Counted from the first letter of the stretch, positions 12,745-25,009 are shown. The stretch is DNA of 64,000 nt from Smallanthus sonchifolius (GCA_023525975.1 CM042044.1:14122501-14186500), one strand, 5' to 3'. Notes: generated by a model from the letters alone, not told the origin. A program made the numbers and translations.

Positions 12745-14130
12745 GCCCATCAAGGACAAGCAAGTCAAGTCAACACACCTCCTGCTCAAACTGCAACATG
12801 TGCAGCTGTTGGAACATCTGATTTTGATTGGAGCTTCCAGTATGAAGATCTTCCTGCCAACAACCAAGCACTCATGGCAGACACAACAGAGATACCACCT
12901 CAGGTATATGAACATATTTGTACTCAAGCTTGTATTGATAAGGTTCTAGGATACATGAAACATAACCAAAATCTTATAGATCAAAATGAAGAGTTTCACC
13001 AAATGAAATCTGAATTTAAAAAGGTTGAAAACAGTTATAAAGAAAAGATTAACTGCCTAATGAAATATATTTCATCATTAAAACATGAACAAACAAATCC
13101 TGAAACTCAGATTGATGATCTATTGGTTAAGTTAAAAGCTACCAGAGTAGAATTGGCAGAACATAAGGTTCATGTTGAGAAATATGAATTTGCATCCAAA
13201 AAGATGCAAAGACTTTTAGATGTCCAAGTTCATGATAGAGTAAAAACTGGTCTAGGGTACCATGCTGACCAGTACAAAACTGTTGCACCACCTTCTGACT
13301 ATGTAGCCATCCATGAACCAAACTTCAATCTCTCTAATCTTGACCTGGCAAACCGAGATCTTGATCCTTCAAAGGAAGAACCATTTGTGCAAGAATGCAC
13401 TACCTAATCTGAGTCTGGGTCCACATGCTCAGACTCCGCTGAAACAAGTGAAGCCCCATTACTTCCCACAAACGAAGTAATTCTCAAAACCACCAAGTCT
13501 GGAAAAGTGATCCAAACCAACGGTCCAAGCCCCTTCATTCCCTCAATACCGGTACCTTCACCCACCAAAAAAATCAAAATTAGCTATCCTCCTGAAGGAA
13601 GAAAGTTAAAAGTTGAACAGGGACAATCTTCAACCTCCACCATTCCTCAATCAAAATCCAATCAACCTAGGAAGGTGTTTGACATTTGTCATGCACTTGG
13701 AGAGATACCTCCGTATGTTCAGAAAACATTGGAAGAAGCTACTTTTGAACATAACAAAGCTCATCCCTGGAACTTCAAAGATTTATTCAAAAGAAAAGAT
13801 TATGTATACTTTCAAAGGGATAAATCAGCTAAATCCTGTTTTGTCTGTGGCAAATACAATCACACTGCCAGCACATGCTTCTACTACCTTCAGCAGCAAA
13901 GAAACCTCAAGCAAAATGCTTTTGAGAAGACAAACAAAAACAAGAAGGTAAGAAGCTATGAAGCCAAGACAAATCAGTTCAGAAAGTCTATCTTTCCTCC
14001 AAGAAAGCAGCATCAAAAACCTCAACAATCCTGCATCATATGTGGTGAATCAGACCACTTTGCTGCAAATTATAAGTTCAATCCTTTTAACCAGATCTTT
14101 CAACCAGTCTCAAGCTACTCCAAAACATAA
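12745..14130 (+). pseudogene. Gag C-terminal coiled coil and extra zinc knuckles
   Basis: In the same frame as the upstream gag. It has a heptad-rich helix at about 12950-13200 (lysine/glutamate rich, consistent with coiled coil), an in-frame TAA at 13405, then a basic segment with a CCHC knuckle CFVCGKYNHTASTC (near 13840) and a second, imperfect one, CIICGESDHFAANY (near 14035), whose last cysteine is replaced. The frame ends at 14130. Long coiled-coil gags with several knuckles are a known feature of Sireviruses. Confidence 0.75.
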
Positions 14131-14584
14131 GCCAATCTATAGAAAAACTCCCACAGAGAAACCTAATGTTAATAGAAAGATAAAAAAGGAGAAGCATGTA
14201 TCTGTTGAACCATCAGCAGCCAGCAAAAATGCTGCTGATCATGTAAAGCTAAAGAAGCATAGAACCAAGCCTTCAGCAGTAACCAAGTATGCTGCTGATC
14301 ATGTAAAACCATCAACAGCAAACAAGTTTGCTGCTGATAAGCCAAAGTCTTCAGCAGCAAAGTTTGCTGCTGATCAAGCAAAACCATCGGCAGCCAAAGC
14401 AACATCAGCTGCTGACAGAGTAAAAAGATCTGGAAAACCATCCCAACAATGGAAAGCCAAGTCCACAGCTTCTATCTCTCAAAGCATCATCATTGGGTCC
14501 ATTAAATGCCAGCATAGAAATGCTATTCGTCCAAAGACACACTCACCCAAGTCTGCAGGACTTTGGATTCCTCCCTCTAACTAG
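14131..14584 (+). pseudogene. Gag-pol linker with AADHVK-like repeats
   Basis: The reading frame shifts here. The new frame encodes repeats of the type PSAASKNAADHVK (about seven copies, 14207-14425), then a serine/lysine-rich tail, and stops at 14582. The DNA of the repeats, GCTGCTGAT with upstream TCAGCAG, is the same motif found in the LTRs and at 18130-18390, so this coding repeat and the noncoding palindromes seem related. Confidence 0.65.
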
Positions 14585-14585
14585 A

Positions 14586-15074
14586 TCTCTCTCATGTGCA
14601 GGGACAACCAGGTTACAAGGATAACACCTGGGTTGTAGACAGTGGTTGTTCCAGGCACATGACCGGCAACAGGTCCATCCTCTCCAATTTCAGACATTTC
14701 AATGGAGGATATGTTGCCTTTGGGAGTGATTCAAAGGGATGATCTATAACTGGACAAGGAACTGTGTCCAATGAAAGGATGAGTATTGAAAGGGTAAGTT
14801 TTGTCAAAGAATCGGACTTCAATCTCATGAGTGTGTCTCAGATCTGTGATCAAAAGCATTGGATGCTTTTCACAGACAAAGAATGCTTTGTGCTCTCCCC
14901 TGGGTTAAGCAAACCTCCTCCAGAGAAGATTTTATTAACTGCCCAAAGAAAAGACAACCTATATGTGCTTGACATGAATGAGGTCACTCCATCTGGCAGT
15001 GTATCTTGTTTTCTGCCTAAGGTATCAGTTGATGAATCAACTCTCTGGCATAGAAGATTAACCATATTAATGTA
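14586..15074 (+). pseudogene. Copia aspartic protease and start of the GAG-pre-integrase domain
   Basis: The retroviral-type protease motif WVVDSGCSRHMTG is at about 14628-14666; D of DSG is the catalytic residue. A TGA interrupts soon after (near 14740). The same frame resumes and includes LMSVSQICD, typical of copia proteases, and then VDESTLWHRRL of the pre-integrase zinc domain. The frame shifts directly after HRRL and runs out at 15073. Confidence 0.82.
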
Positions 15075-16199
15075 AAAACCATCAACAAGTTAGTGAAGGG
15101 AAATCTTGTCAGAGGTCTTCCTGACAAGGAATTCCAACTTGAAGATTATTGCATAGCATACCTGAAGGAGAAGCAACACAAGAGTTCTCACAAGCCCAAG
15201 ACATTGAATACAAATGACACTCCACTACATCTACTGCATATGGATCTTTTTGGTCCTACAAATGCCATGTAAATGGGCAAGAAGTCATATTGTCTAGTGA
15301 TAACTGATGATTATACCAGATTCTCACGGGTATACTTCTTGAGAACAAAAGATAACACTGCTGAGATTCTCAAATCTTACATTCTTAGGGTAGAGAATCA
15401 AAGCAATCAGAAAGTCAAGGTCATAAGGTGTGATCAAGGTACAGAATTCAAAAACCACACCTTGAACTATTTTTGTGAGAGCAAGGGCATAGAAAGACAA
15501 TATAGTGCTCCAAGAACTCCTCAACAAAATGGGGTTGCTGAAAGGAGAAACAGAACTTTAATTGAATCAGGAAGATCAATGTTGGCTGATTCAAAACTGC
15601 CTCTCACATTCTGGGTAGAAGCAGTTTGCACAGCTTGCTATGTGCAAAATAGAGTTCTAATTGTCAAGCCTCTTAACAAAACACCTTATGAACTATGGTT
15701 CAAAAGAGTTCCCTACATTGGATTTCTAAAACCCTTTGGATGTCCATGTACCATTCTCATCACACATGGGGTTCTTCCTAAGTTTGGTGCAAATTCAGAT
15801 GAAGGATACTTTGTAGGCTATTCCTCTCAATCCAAGGCCTACAGAGTCTTCAACTCAAGAACAAGAATTGTGGAAGAATCGGCAAATATGGAATGTAGGG
15901 AACACATTACATGTGAAAATGGTAAAGAACCAGACTGGCTTTTTGATATAGACTCCTTCTCCCAAGTTTTTGAGCCCCTCATCTTCTCAAACATGGAGTC
16001 TACATCTTCCAAAGAACCGACTTCCACATCATCAAATGATTACATATTGGAGTTCAATAGTCCCTCTATAGGAATCAAAAGACCATCCATTGATCCTCCA
16101 TCTATTGTGGAAGCTATTGAAGCCAGTGAAGCAAGAACAAGCCTATCAAATGTCACAAGCAGCAGCCTCTCTGAGCAGGAAAATAAAAAATGTAGTTGA
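15066..16199 (+). pseudogene. Copia integrase (HHCC zinc domain and rve core)
   Basis: After a frameshift and a TAA near 15270 the integrase core reads well. The three catalytic acidic positions are all present: HMDLFGP (D1, near 15240), IRCDQGTEFKN (D2) and QQNGVAERRNRTL (E). The C-terminal part contains the copia signature GYFVGYSSQSKAYRVFN. It then degenerates into low-complexity serine-rich sequence. It would insert the cDNA into host DNA; here it is broken. Confidence 0.88.
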
Positions 16200-16602
16200 T
16201 GCTCATGACACTCATGACATCTCCACCGATGGAGTAGAGGCATCTGCTGATGATCAAGAAGATACTGATGGAGTAGAGGCATCTGCTGCTGATCAAGAAA
16301 ATATCGTTGGAATTGAAGCATTAGCTGCTGATATTGAAGACTCCTCCACAATGAATGAAGATGTTCCTGATCAACATCAAAGCAATCTTGAGCAAGGAAT
16401 ACAGTTGGATGTTGTTCCCGCACAGAGAATTAACAAGGAACATCCATTGAAAAATATAATTGGTCCAGTTCAGCAAGGTGTTCAAACAAGAAGCAAAACT
16501 CATGAGGCCAATATATGTTTGTGTTCATGCTTTCTATCTCAAGTAGAACCAAAGAAGATAGATGAAGCTTTGAAACATAGCTGTTGGATTGAAGCAATGT
16601 AG
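16200..16602 (+). pseudogene. Linker between integrase and reverse transcriptase
   Basis: In a frame shifted from the integrase frame. It encodes repeats of DGVEASADDQE type at 16230-16310, whose DNA again contains CTGCTGAT. It then has QGVQTRSKTHEANICLCSCF and IDEALKHSCWIEAM, the usual lead-in to copia RT. A TAG at 16600 separates it from the RT frame, which is otherwise continuous. Confidence 0.75.
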
Positions 16603-17850
16603 GAAGAGTTGTTGCAATTCAAAAGACAAGAAGTGTGGACACTGGTTGATCTTCCACCTGGTCAAACTGTTATTGGAACAAGATGGGTATTCAGGAACAA
16701 GCAAGATGAGAGAGGCATTGTAGTCAAGAACAATGCCAGACTTGTAGCTCAGGGCTACACTCAGGAAGAGGGAGTTGACTATGATGAAGTTTTTGCTCCT
16801 GTTGCCAGACTGGAGGCTATCCGAATCTTCTTAGCCTATGCTGCATCCAAGAGCTTTACTGTCTATCAAATGGATGTCAAGAGTGCCTTTCAATATGGGA
16901 ATATTGGTGAGGAAGTCTATGTCAGAAAACCTCCAGGGTTTGTAGATCATGCACATCCCAACAAAGTTTTCAAACTAGACAAAGCTCTCTATGGACTACA
17001 TCAAGCTCCAAGAGCCTGGTATGAAACTTTGTCAGGATATATATTCAGCAACAACTTCAGAAGAGGTGCTATTGATCAGACCTTTTTTATCAAATATGAA
17101 GGGGGAGAAATCCTACTTGTACAAATCTATGTTGATGACATCATCTTTGGATCAACAAGGAAGAAGACGTGTAAAGACTTTGAGATCCTGATGCACTCAA
17201 AGTTTGAAATGAGTTCAATGGGTGAACTAAATTTCTTCTTGGGTCTCCAAGTCAAACAAGTTCCAAATGGAATCTTCATCAGCCAATCCAAATATGTCAA
17301 GAGCATTTTGGAAAGATTCAAGTTGGCTGACTGTTCTGCTGCAAGAACTCCTATGCAAGTGCACCATCCACTGACTCCAGACAAAGATGGTCAAGACACT
17401 GATCAACATCAGTACCGTGCAATGATAGGATCACTCATGTATCTAACTGCCTCAAGGCCAGATATCATGTTTGCAGTATGTCTTTGTGTAAGATTTCAAG
17501 CAGCTCCAAAGAACACACATCTTCAAGCTGTCAAGAAAATTTTTAGATACCTAAAGGGAGCCCTAAGACTTGGGCTATGGTATTCTAAAAATGAAAAGTT
17601 CAACATGTATGCATACACTGACAGTGACTATGGAGGATGCAACTTGGACAAGAAATCCACATCAGAGGGGTGTCAGTTTCTGGGAGGAAGACTGATTTCA
17701 TGGCAGTGCAAAAAAGAAAACTTGTGTATCAATTTCTATAGTAGAAGCAGAATACATTGCAGCTTCAAGTTGTTGTGCACAAGTCATCTGGATACAAAAT
17801 CAAATGCTGGATTATGGGATGACTTTCATGGCAACTCCCATTCACATTGA
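16603..17850 (+). pseudogene. Copia reverse transcriptase
   Basis: The 413-residue frame covers the RVT_2 domain: TRWVFRNKQDE at the start, the first catalytic Asp in QMDVKSAFQYG, and the YVDDIIFGST catalytic box near residue 178. GELNFFLGLQVKQ and FISQSKYVKSILERF are typical of the SIRE lineage. The start of RNase H is included (YTDSDYGGCNLDKKS). The frame is lost near 17715 by a 1-base shift. Confidence 0.93.
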
Positions 17851-18040
17851 TAACATGAGTGATATATCAATTACAAACAATCCTGTGCAGCACTCCAAGA
17901 CAAAGCACATTGACATCAGGTATCACTTCATAAGATATCAAGTTGAGAAAAAGAGAATCATTTTAACCAAAGTTCATACCAATGAGCAATATGCTGATTT
18001 GTTTAAAAACAATTTGATGAAGCTAGATTTAGATATTTAG
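17715..18040 (+). pseudogene. RNase H C-terminal part of copia pol
   Basis: A shifted frame resumes with a VEAEYIAASSCCAQ-type RNase H motif and continues through HSKTKHIDIRYHF, the conserved end of copia pol, stopping with TAG at 18038. Without the shift it would be continuous with the RT frame. Confidence 0.85.
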
Positions 18041-18679
18041 TTGAATCCATTGGCATGATGAACTTTGATTAAAATTTGTCTCTAAAAATATTGAATAAAA
18101 TGTGTTTGTCGTTTGTTGTAAATAAAAAGTTAACAGTCAGCAGCAAACATTCTTGCTGCTGACAGGCTTAATCATCAGTAGCAAAGAATTTGCCACTGAC
18201 TGCCTTGAGTTATCAGCAGGAATAAGTTTCTTGCGGATAGCTTTAAGGCAATCAACAGCAACATTTTTGATGCGGGCCATTACATCCATCAATAGCAACC
18301 AAGTTTGCTGCTGATAGACTTAGCCTATCAGCAGCAACCAAGTATGCTGCTGATAGGCTTAACCATCCGCAGCAACCACATTTGCTACTGATGGGTAAAA
18401 TGAGTCCAAATTAACTTTTACCCGCTGTAAAAATCACATTCAGTCTTTACCATGACTGCTACAGTGTGTTACAGCTGTAAAACAGTGAAAAGTAAATGGG
18501 TTGTACAGTACAAGTAAATATGCTTTTTCCCTCCCCGTTATAACACAAATCAAATTTCCTCCTTCATAACTTCACATTCAATTCTGACCTAACCCTCACC
18601 ATTTTCTCTCAAGCATTCAAAGCTTTCCATACTTAACCACCTTTCAAAAATTGTCTCCTTCCCTCCAAACCCAACTATA
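18041..18679 (+). other. Noncoding interval with CTGCTGATAGG palindromes
   Basis: No gene. Between 18130 and 18390 there are about eight alternating copies of TGCTGCTGATAG and CTATCAGCAGCA, forming arms of up to 13 bases (for example TTGCTGCTGATAG near 18308 with CTATCAGCAGCAA near 18328). Arrays of palindromes in noncoding DNA next to pol are a described Sirevirus trait. Confidence 0.75.
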
Positions 18680-19140
18680 ATGGCAGAAGTTGACATCAAC
18701 AACCCCGATGACAAGTTCTCAACCTACCATAATCTCACCGTATATCTTGTCAAAGGAAAGAAATATGAAGGGTTTGACGACATGATCGACTTCCTTTGTC
18801 AATCGAAAATCCACTTTGCACTTATAGTCAACCCCACGATCTATATCCCCCACATGGAGGATTTCAAGAACTCTGCCGTCTTTTCTACCGAACAAGGGAC
18901 TCTCCAAATCAAAGCCACGGTATACGGCAAAGACATCACCATCACCATCACAGAAGCCACTCTCAGAAAACACCCCAAGCTTAAGGACGAGGGGGTCGCC
19001 ATCTCATACACCAAAGACGAATATATGAGGACCTTTGTATCCATAGGGTACACTGGAAATCAGGAGGAATACACGATTGAGAAGGCACTGATGGGTCCTC
19101 ATTGGAAGTTATTATGCCACACTCTTCTTCAATGCATATC
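18680..19140 (+). pseudogene. Post-pol (env-like) Sirevirus ORF, 5' part
   Basis: Opens with MAEVDINNPDDKFS and contains ITITEATLRKHPKLKDEGV and ALMGPHWKLLCHTLLQC. This is a plant family I recognise from post-pol ORFs of copia elements, of unknown function. The Athila element inserts after ATATC (19136-19140), and the frame resumes at 37942 with SGWNQVSSALASAV. Such ORFs are called env-like by position, but I see no signal peptide or clear transmembrane segment in this part. Confidence 0.75.
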
Positions 19141-20844
19141 TGATGTATTGCAAAATACATTCTTTTATCGTGTACAGTTTGTATAATTTCGTTAGTGTTA
19201 GTTTGGTTTTCGTCAGAATTTGCGTACTTCTAATCCAATTGCGTTTTGCAGGTCTTGAATCGTAGAAATAGCTGAAAAGTGAGGAAAACAAGCTGAAACA
19301 TGAAAAAGTCGAGTCCTGGAACGTATTGGAGTGCTCGGGAGCTGAAGCGCGTTGAAAGTGCTGGAAAAGTGGCTTCTGGCGGGCCGCGACAATAAAGGTA
19401 ACGCCTCTCGCGGGAGGTGAGAGACTGTTAAATGTGCTGACGTCATAAAGACGGTCGCGGGCCGCGACTAACATGAAGGACTTTCTCGCGCCCCGTGAGA
19501 AAGTGTTGTCGCCAGATTTGAAGCTGCTGGGTTTGGATTTGTTAAGTGAAACATATAAATACTTAATTGTGTTTAACCTAAACCCTAGTTACGAATTAAC
19601 ATAACCCTGGGCGATTTTGGAGCATTGATTGAGGCGTTTCTGAGTTCTTGGAGCTGCTGGTTGAAGGATTGAAGTCGGGAGAATCATTCGGGTCACGTTT
19701 GTGTCATTCGGGTGTCTTTACTTTCGTCTCTTTCTTTAGACTATGTTTTGTGTTCTTGATTATACTTCATTCTTGATGTTTTCAATTACTTTGATTGGCT
19801 AAATTTATCGTACTACCTAGACTAGATGAATGATTGTCTAAAGTTCTGATTTTATTATGGATTTATGGATTTTATGGATTATTTATGAATTGTAGGTGAT
19901 TTGTTCTATTGATTAGATGTGTTTGCATATTTGATATTGTTTGAATATTGTTTATTGCTTCGTGAGATTCTTGGTGACGGTCTTTATCACATAATAGAGT
20001 CTTGCTAGGTTTTAGATTTTGGTGAGTGTCTATATCACGTAATAAATCTTCAATCTTTAGGGTTAAATTGACCATTAAACCTTAGAAGTAATATTTGGTA
20101 ATCTTATAAAATCAAGTGTTCTACTAATCATCAATAGCTGAAAGGTGCGAGATTATTGCTAGGTCTAAGTCATTAAACTGAAAGGTAGGAGCTTTGTTAG
20201 GAGTGAACCTTTTGGCTATTGTCTAGCAAGTCTAACGAGAAAACAACTCTATCCTTGGTTTAGGTCTTGAAAGGGAGTAAGCCTCTAAGGGTACTTTCAT
20301 AAATCCGTTAGGTGTCTTGAAAGAGAGTCTAATAACCAGTAATCTAAACAACCTTTAGGGTATCATAGCGTGCTTTTGAGAAGGGTTAGGAGTCCTTTAG
20401 ATATCCTGAGAGGTGAGAACTTTATGATCCCGGTTCCATAGTAAACAATTTCCAGATAAAATCATTACTAAAAGCAATCAGGATTCCAGTCTAGGTAGTG
20501 TTTCCACCATCTGAGTAAAAGTCCAAGTTAATTCGTATTTGTTAATTTAGTTAATTAATTTAGTTTAATTTAATTGCATTTTTAGGATTTTTAGAAACCC
20601 CCCCCCCCCCCAAACAATTAAACAATTAGTTCAGTCAGTGTCAGTCATAGTCTAGATAGAGCCGTTAACGTAATTCGATAGAGTCTCGTGGGTTCGATAT
20701 CCGGACTTACATTAGCTATACTAGAGTCGATCGGTACACTTGCCGGTTAGTAGTTTAGTGTGTCTTAGTGAGTCTAGAGTATTACTTAGAGTCTAGAATT
20801 AGGTTAATTTAGTTAATTTTATTAAACTACTTTTTAGCACAGCA
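19141..20844 (+). repeat. 5' LTR of the Athila element
   Basis: Begins TGATGTATTGCAAAAT and ends TTTTTAGCACAGCA. It contains GTCGCGGGCCGCGAC, a perfect hairpin, at about 19453-19467, with related GC-rich palindromes at 19378-19500, and a C14 run at 20598. Confidence 0.95.
19551..19562 (+). promoter_or_regulatory. TATA box of the Athila LTR
   Basis: ACATATAAATAC lies about 410 bases into the LTR; the copy in the 3' LTR is at about 36649. A plausible core promoter; the start site is not visible from sequence alone. Confidence 0.45.
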
Positions 20845-20850
20845 AGTTTT

Positions 20851-20868
20851 TGGCGCCGTTGCCGGGGA
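20851..20868 (+). other. Athila-type primer-binding site
   Basis: TGGCGCCGTTGCCGGGGA, six bases after the LTR, is the tRNA-Asp-type primer site typical of Athila and Tat elements. Confidence 0.92.
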
Positions 20869-21049
20869 CTCTCTCTGGCAATTGCGTTAATTTCTTTGTT
20901 TGGACCTAATTGACATCATACGTGCTATTTGCTTTGTTTGAGTCGTAGGAGTCTAAATAATTAAGTGTCTTTTTATTTGTATTATTTATTTTTATTTAGT
21001 CAGTATCTTTTAGAGTCGTCTTACTTGTTTGTTTTCGGTTTTGCAGTGG

Positions 21050-21546
21050 ATGCCCCGTACGCGTTCGCAAGGACTTCCGCCGAAACCGCCTACGGACAAG
21101 TCTTCCTTCTCGTCTTCTTCTATTAAGGTTAGTACTTCTTCATTTCTCCCCACTTCTGACTCTACATCCCAATCTAAACCACAAGCCTTTGACTACACAC
21201 CTAAGTCGTCATCCCACAACCCCCCACCACCATCCCGTACTCCTAGTCCCGAACCCATTGCCCAAATGGCCAACCGGACCGTTTACCAACAAGCCACCAT
21301 CGGTTTCACCGGTGAAGCCTCTCCCATCACCCTTCCCAACATCACTAACGACAAATCTTGGCAAATCCCATCCTACATCATGACGGCCATCACTAACTCA
21401 TGCCAATTCCACGGCCGTGATGATGAGGATGCTCCCGCTCACATAACCCGCATTACTCGCCTTTGTAGCACCTTCTCCATCGAGGGTGTTAATTTAGATG
21501 CTCGATACCTTCAGGTTTTCCCATTCTCACTCGCTGGCCGCGCAGC
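21050..21546 (+). pseudogene. Athila gag, 5' part
   Basis: Start chosen at the ATG (21050) that gives MPRTRSQGLPPKPP, just after a TTTTGCAG that could be a splice acceptor. The proline/serine-rich N-terminus leads to the capsid segment DKSWQIPSYIM and PFSLAGRAA, the start of the retrotrans_gag domain. The frame is cut by the minus-strand element at 21547 and resumes at 28814 with VWFDSQPAGTFTTW. Confidence 0.85.
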
Positions 21547-22850
21547 TGATCAGTGTCGAAGGGACCGGTCAAAGATAAAGAAATAGAGTGTCCTAATCAC
21601 CTTAAACTAGTTAGGGTAAGAAGGGTGTCGAACCACGAAGAGTTTGTGGTCGGTGCTCAACTTCAATTAACAATGCAAATTATGAAGTTACAACGGGTCT
21701 TTCTGACCAAACACAATCAACGATTTAAGTGAAAACTTTATAAACTCAACAAACAAATCAAGCACCAAACAAATCAAGTACCAAACAAAACGGTTTAAGT
21801 TGTAAACAATAATTAAAAAGGGTATCACACCCGGGTTTCAAGTTCACAAGTAATTAGGAATTATCACACCAACATTTGAGTTCAAACAATCGAATGGTTA
21901 TTCAAATCTAATTAACCAAATCTAACCAAGAACATCAACATTCATACATCATCGGCAAATAGTGTAAAACAATATTCACGAATGAAATCGAGACAAATGT
22001 ATGCAATATAGAATTAGATTAATCAATAGATTCAACATAAATCAAAGTTCATAGCAATTATCATCTAGCGGGGTCAATGGTGCAAGAATTTATCGACTCC
22101 CGTGAGTTCATAACCATACTAAACACAAAGATTCAAGTGTTTCAAACCAAACGATTACAAGAATTGTTTCTCAAAGCTAGCACATGATAAAACCCTAAAA
22201 ACTTACAAACAATCCACCCGGGAATGATTACCGGTGGATTAGCCGCTCATGGTGGTGGAAATCATCTTCAATCTTTCAATCGGATGTTAGAATCGTGTTC
22301 TTTATCCTCCAAGAACTCCAAAATCGCCCCAAGAACTGTGGTGTAAAAGATGGATTTGAATTTGGGGAAGAAAAACCTAATTAACCATTGAAAATCGGCT
22401 GTTTCCAAAACCCGCGTCTGAAACGCACCCAGCGTAGGCTTACGCTTGGAGGGCGTAGGCTTACGCCGGGCCTCTGATGCTGCTGTGAAGGAAGTCTTTA
22501 GGCGTAGGCCTACGCTGATATGGCGTAGCCTTACGCTGAGTTCATCGGCGTAGCCTTACGCTGATATGGCGTAGCCTTACGCTGCAGGTCTGATGCTTCT
22601 GTTTGAAAACTTGGTCCGGCGTAGGCTTACGCTGTAGCAGCGTAGCCTTACGCTGACCCTGCATTTTTCCCCGTTTTCTCCGTGTCTCTTATGACTCTTG
22701 CATCTCTCGCCTAATATCTTCCAAAATCATACTTTAAACTTCCAAAACCTGCACATGCATGACTACACAAAACCTTTGTATTCCACATATCAAATTGCAT
22801 AAATATAACATATTACACCTTTTAATACATGAAACTTTGGCCATTTATCA
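21547..22850 (-). repeat. 3' LTR of the gag-pro-only element
   Basis: In its own orientation it begins TGATAAATGGCCAAAG (at 22850) and ends at 21547. It has a 16-bp tandem duplication around 21775 that the other LTR lacks, and a palindrome array at 22425-22660. Confidence 0.93.
22425..22660. repeat. GCGTAGGCTTACGC palindrome array (left LTR)
   Basis: About eight copies of a 14-base near-palindrome, variants GCGTAGGCTTACGC, GCGTAGGCCTACGC (perfect) and GCGTAGCCTTACGC, separated by 6-40 bases. CG-rich in an otherwise AT-rich LTR. Confidence 0.92.
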
Positions 22851-23982
22851 TATCCCCACACTTGAGTTTTGCTTGCCCTCAAGCAAAGTCATTTGCTTTT
22901 AAATTCACATTACAAATTCTTAAATAATTGTTTTCACTAAACATAAGTTAGGGTCCACGGTCATACAAAATTCATAAAAATCAAACTCTCAACAGAATTA
23001 CAATCCAACAAACCATCGATGAATTTTTAAACAACAGGAAACATTGGAACGCGCTTAACTCATATCTAGCTATGGCTTTGCATGCACACACCCCTCACAA
23101 TCAATCACTCCACTCAGCTTCATATATGGACTAGCGATGATGTGCTAGTATTTTTCACTCGAAACCAAACAATGAATCACATTATTATAGGCTTGCATAT
23201 TGATCACATCTCCACCTACTAACACAACTAAAACGCACAAATCAAAAGGTCTTTTAAGGGTTGTAATGTAGGCTAGGGTTACGGGTATGGATAAGGATTT
23301 TTAAAGTGGCTAAAGGTGAGTGGAATTCAACTAATGAAGTTACAAATTAACTCTTTAACCTTCAAAATTCTACCATGGGTATAAATGACCCATCAACACT
23401 AAATTTCTTATTTCATCAAACTATCAAATGAAACTTGAGTTAAACTGACCCAATAACATCTTTTATTGTAGCTCCACTAATATTCAAGACTTTTGGGCAC
23501 ATGTTGACCCAATACTATTTTTTGTATTTCTTTTTCATTCATTTTTTATTTTTTATTTTTTTATTTTTTCAACTGCAACTGCAACAACCTAAGTTAATTG
23601 AATTCCAACTCACGGGTTTAAAAAGAAAAGGATAAAAAGTGAATGGGTGAATGTTGTGGGTTTTATCAAAAGAAAAGGTATATGCTCAAAATGGGTATCT
23701 AATGGATATTAACAGGTAAAGGCATATAAATGACTAAAAATAAAAAGGTTTCTCCTAATGCCTTTATCATTTTTGCCCAATCAATTGGTTCAAGGTTTCA
23801 ACATGTATTAACAATATGCAAGTTCTAAAATATGAAACAAAGTGGCTAAACACTCAAATAAGAGAATATAAATCAATTTGGCTCAAAGTCTCACAGAAAC
23901 GGTGGAAAATAGGTTACCGACATGTGCATGCAAACCATCACCTTCTACTTTGTTACTCCCAATTCCAACATTTCCAATTTAT

Positions 23983-24015
<33 letters not shown>

Positions 24016-24590
24016 TTTTTAACATTTGTTGGAAAAACTTAATCGAGTAACTTAATGAATTAACCATGACCAAAGACCTCTACCAAACACTTTGTAAAAC
24101 AATTTTCAAAAAATTTGTATGGTTTCCAAGATTTTCCACATCCCCACACTTGAACCTTACATTGTCCCAATGTAAATAGTTATGAAATGTAAAAGTGCGG
24201 TTAGTGGGTGCAAACATATCCAATACCCAATAACTCCCAATACCTAACTCAAAGATTCCCATAACCATAAGCACCAACCCAATCACAATCAACCAAGTTT
24301 CAAACATAAACACACCAAAACAAACAAAAACAAGTTCGTTCAATCAAAGCAACATAAATATAAGAAAGAGTACGTGGACCTGATTAGAGGTGATCAGAGA
24401 GTGCTTGAACCATCACCAAAAATGGACTCGTAAGTCTTCCATAAGTCTTCCCCACACTTGAGTGTTGCTATGGTGACGAAAACTAAAACACACAAGACAA
24501 AACAAAGCAAAGACAAAATACAAGCAATCACAAGCCGGGTTGCCTCCCGGTTAGCGCTAAGTTTATTGTCCTCAGCCCGACATTACCTCC
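22851..24590 (-). other. Noncoding 3' region of the gag-pro-only element
   Basis: No ORF of note. Polypurine-tract-like motifs, read on the minus strand as CAAGTGTGGGGA, occur three times, near 22853 (next to the LTR, presumably the working one), 24140 and 24450. Low-complexity AT runs lie at 23520-23570 and 23980-24020. Confidence 0.7.
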
Positions 24591-25009
24591 TTATGGAGGT
24601 TGAAACACAAAATTGCTTCCACTAGCTCCCTCACCACTTCGGTTCTTATCACTCCAACTCCAAGATTCATCTCTCGTAAATTTTACATCATACAAATCTA
24701 CTTTCTCGTTCGGATGTTGGACATGGTCGGGTGGTTTCTTTTCATCTTTCAACCTCTCAGTTTTCTTCTCGATTGCCTTCGGCTCGTCTTTCACATTAAA
24801 CCTGTCAAACATGATACCTTTGTTTTTGGTGTCACCCTCATTTGCCTTGGCGCGAGGATGACCCACGTTAGTAGTGACTGCTTTTGAACACTTATTTTCA
24901 ACCGAATATGTAATGAATTTGAAAAAATATTAATGTTCAACTTACGCTTCCCAAAGGTCATGTCAACGGTGCCGGTTCGGCAATTGATTTGTGCATTTGC
25001 GGTTGCCAA
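24591..25009 (-). pseudogene. C-terminal end of the gag-pro protein, frameshifted
   Basis: After the protease segment the frame shifts. The segment INCRTGTVDMTFGKRKLNINIF matches in style the strand that usually ends plant gypsy proteases, and a second shifted frame gives a charged tail ending GASGSNFVFQPP at 24591. No RT motifs follow. Confidence 0.6.
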
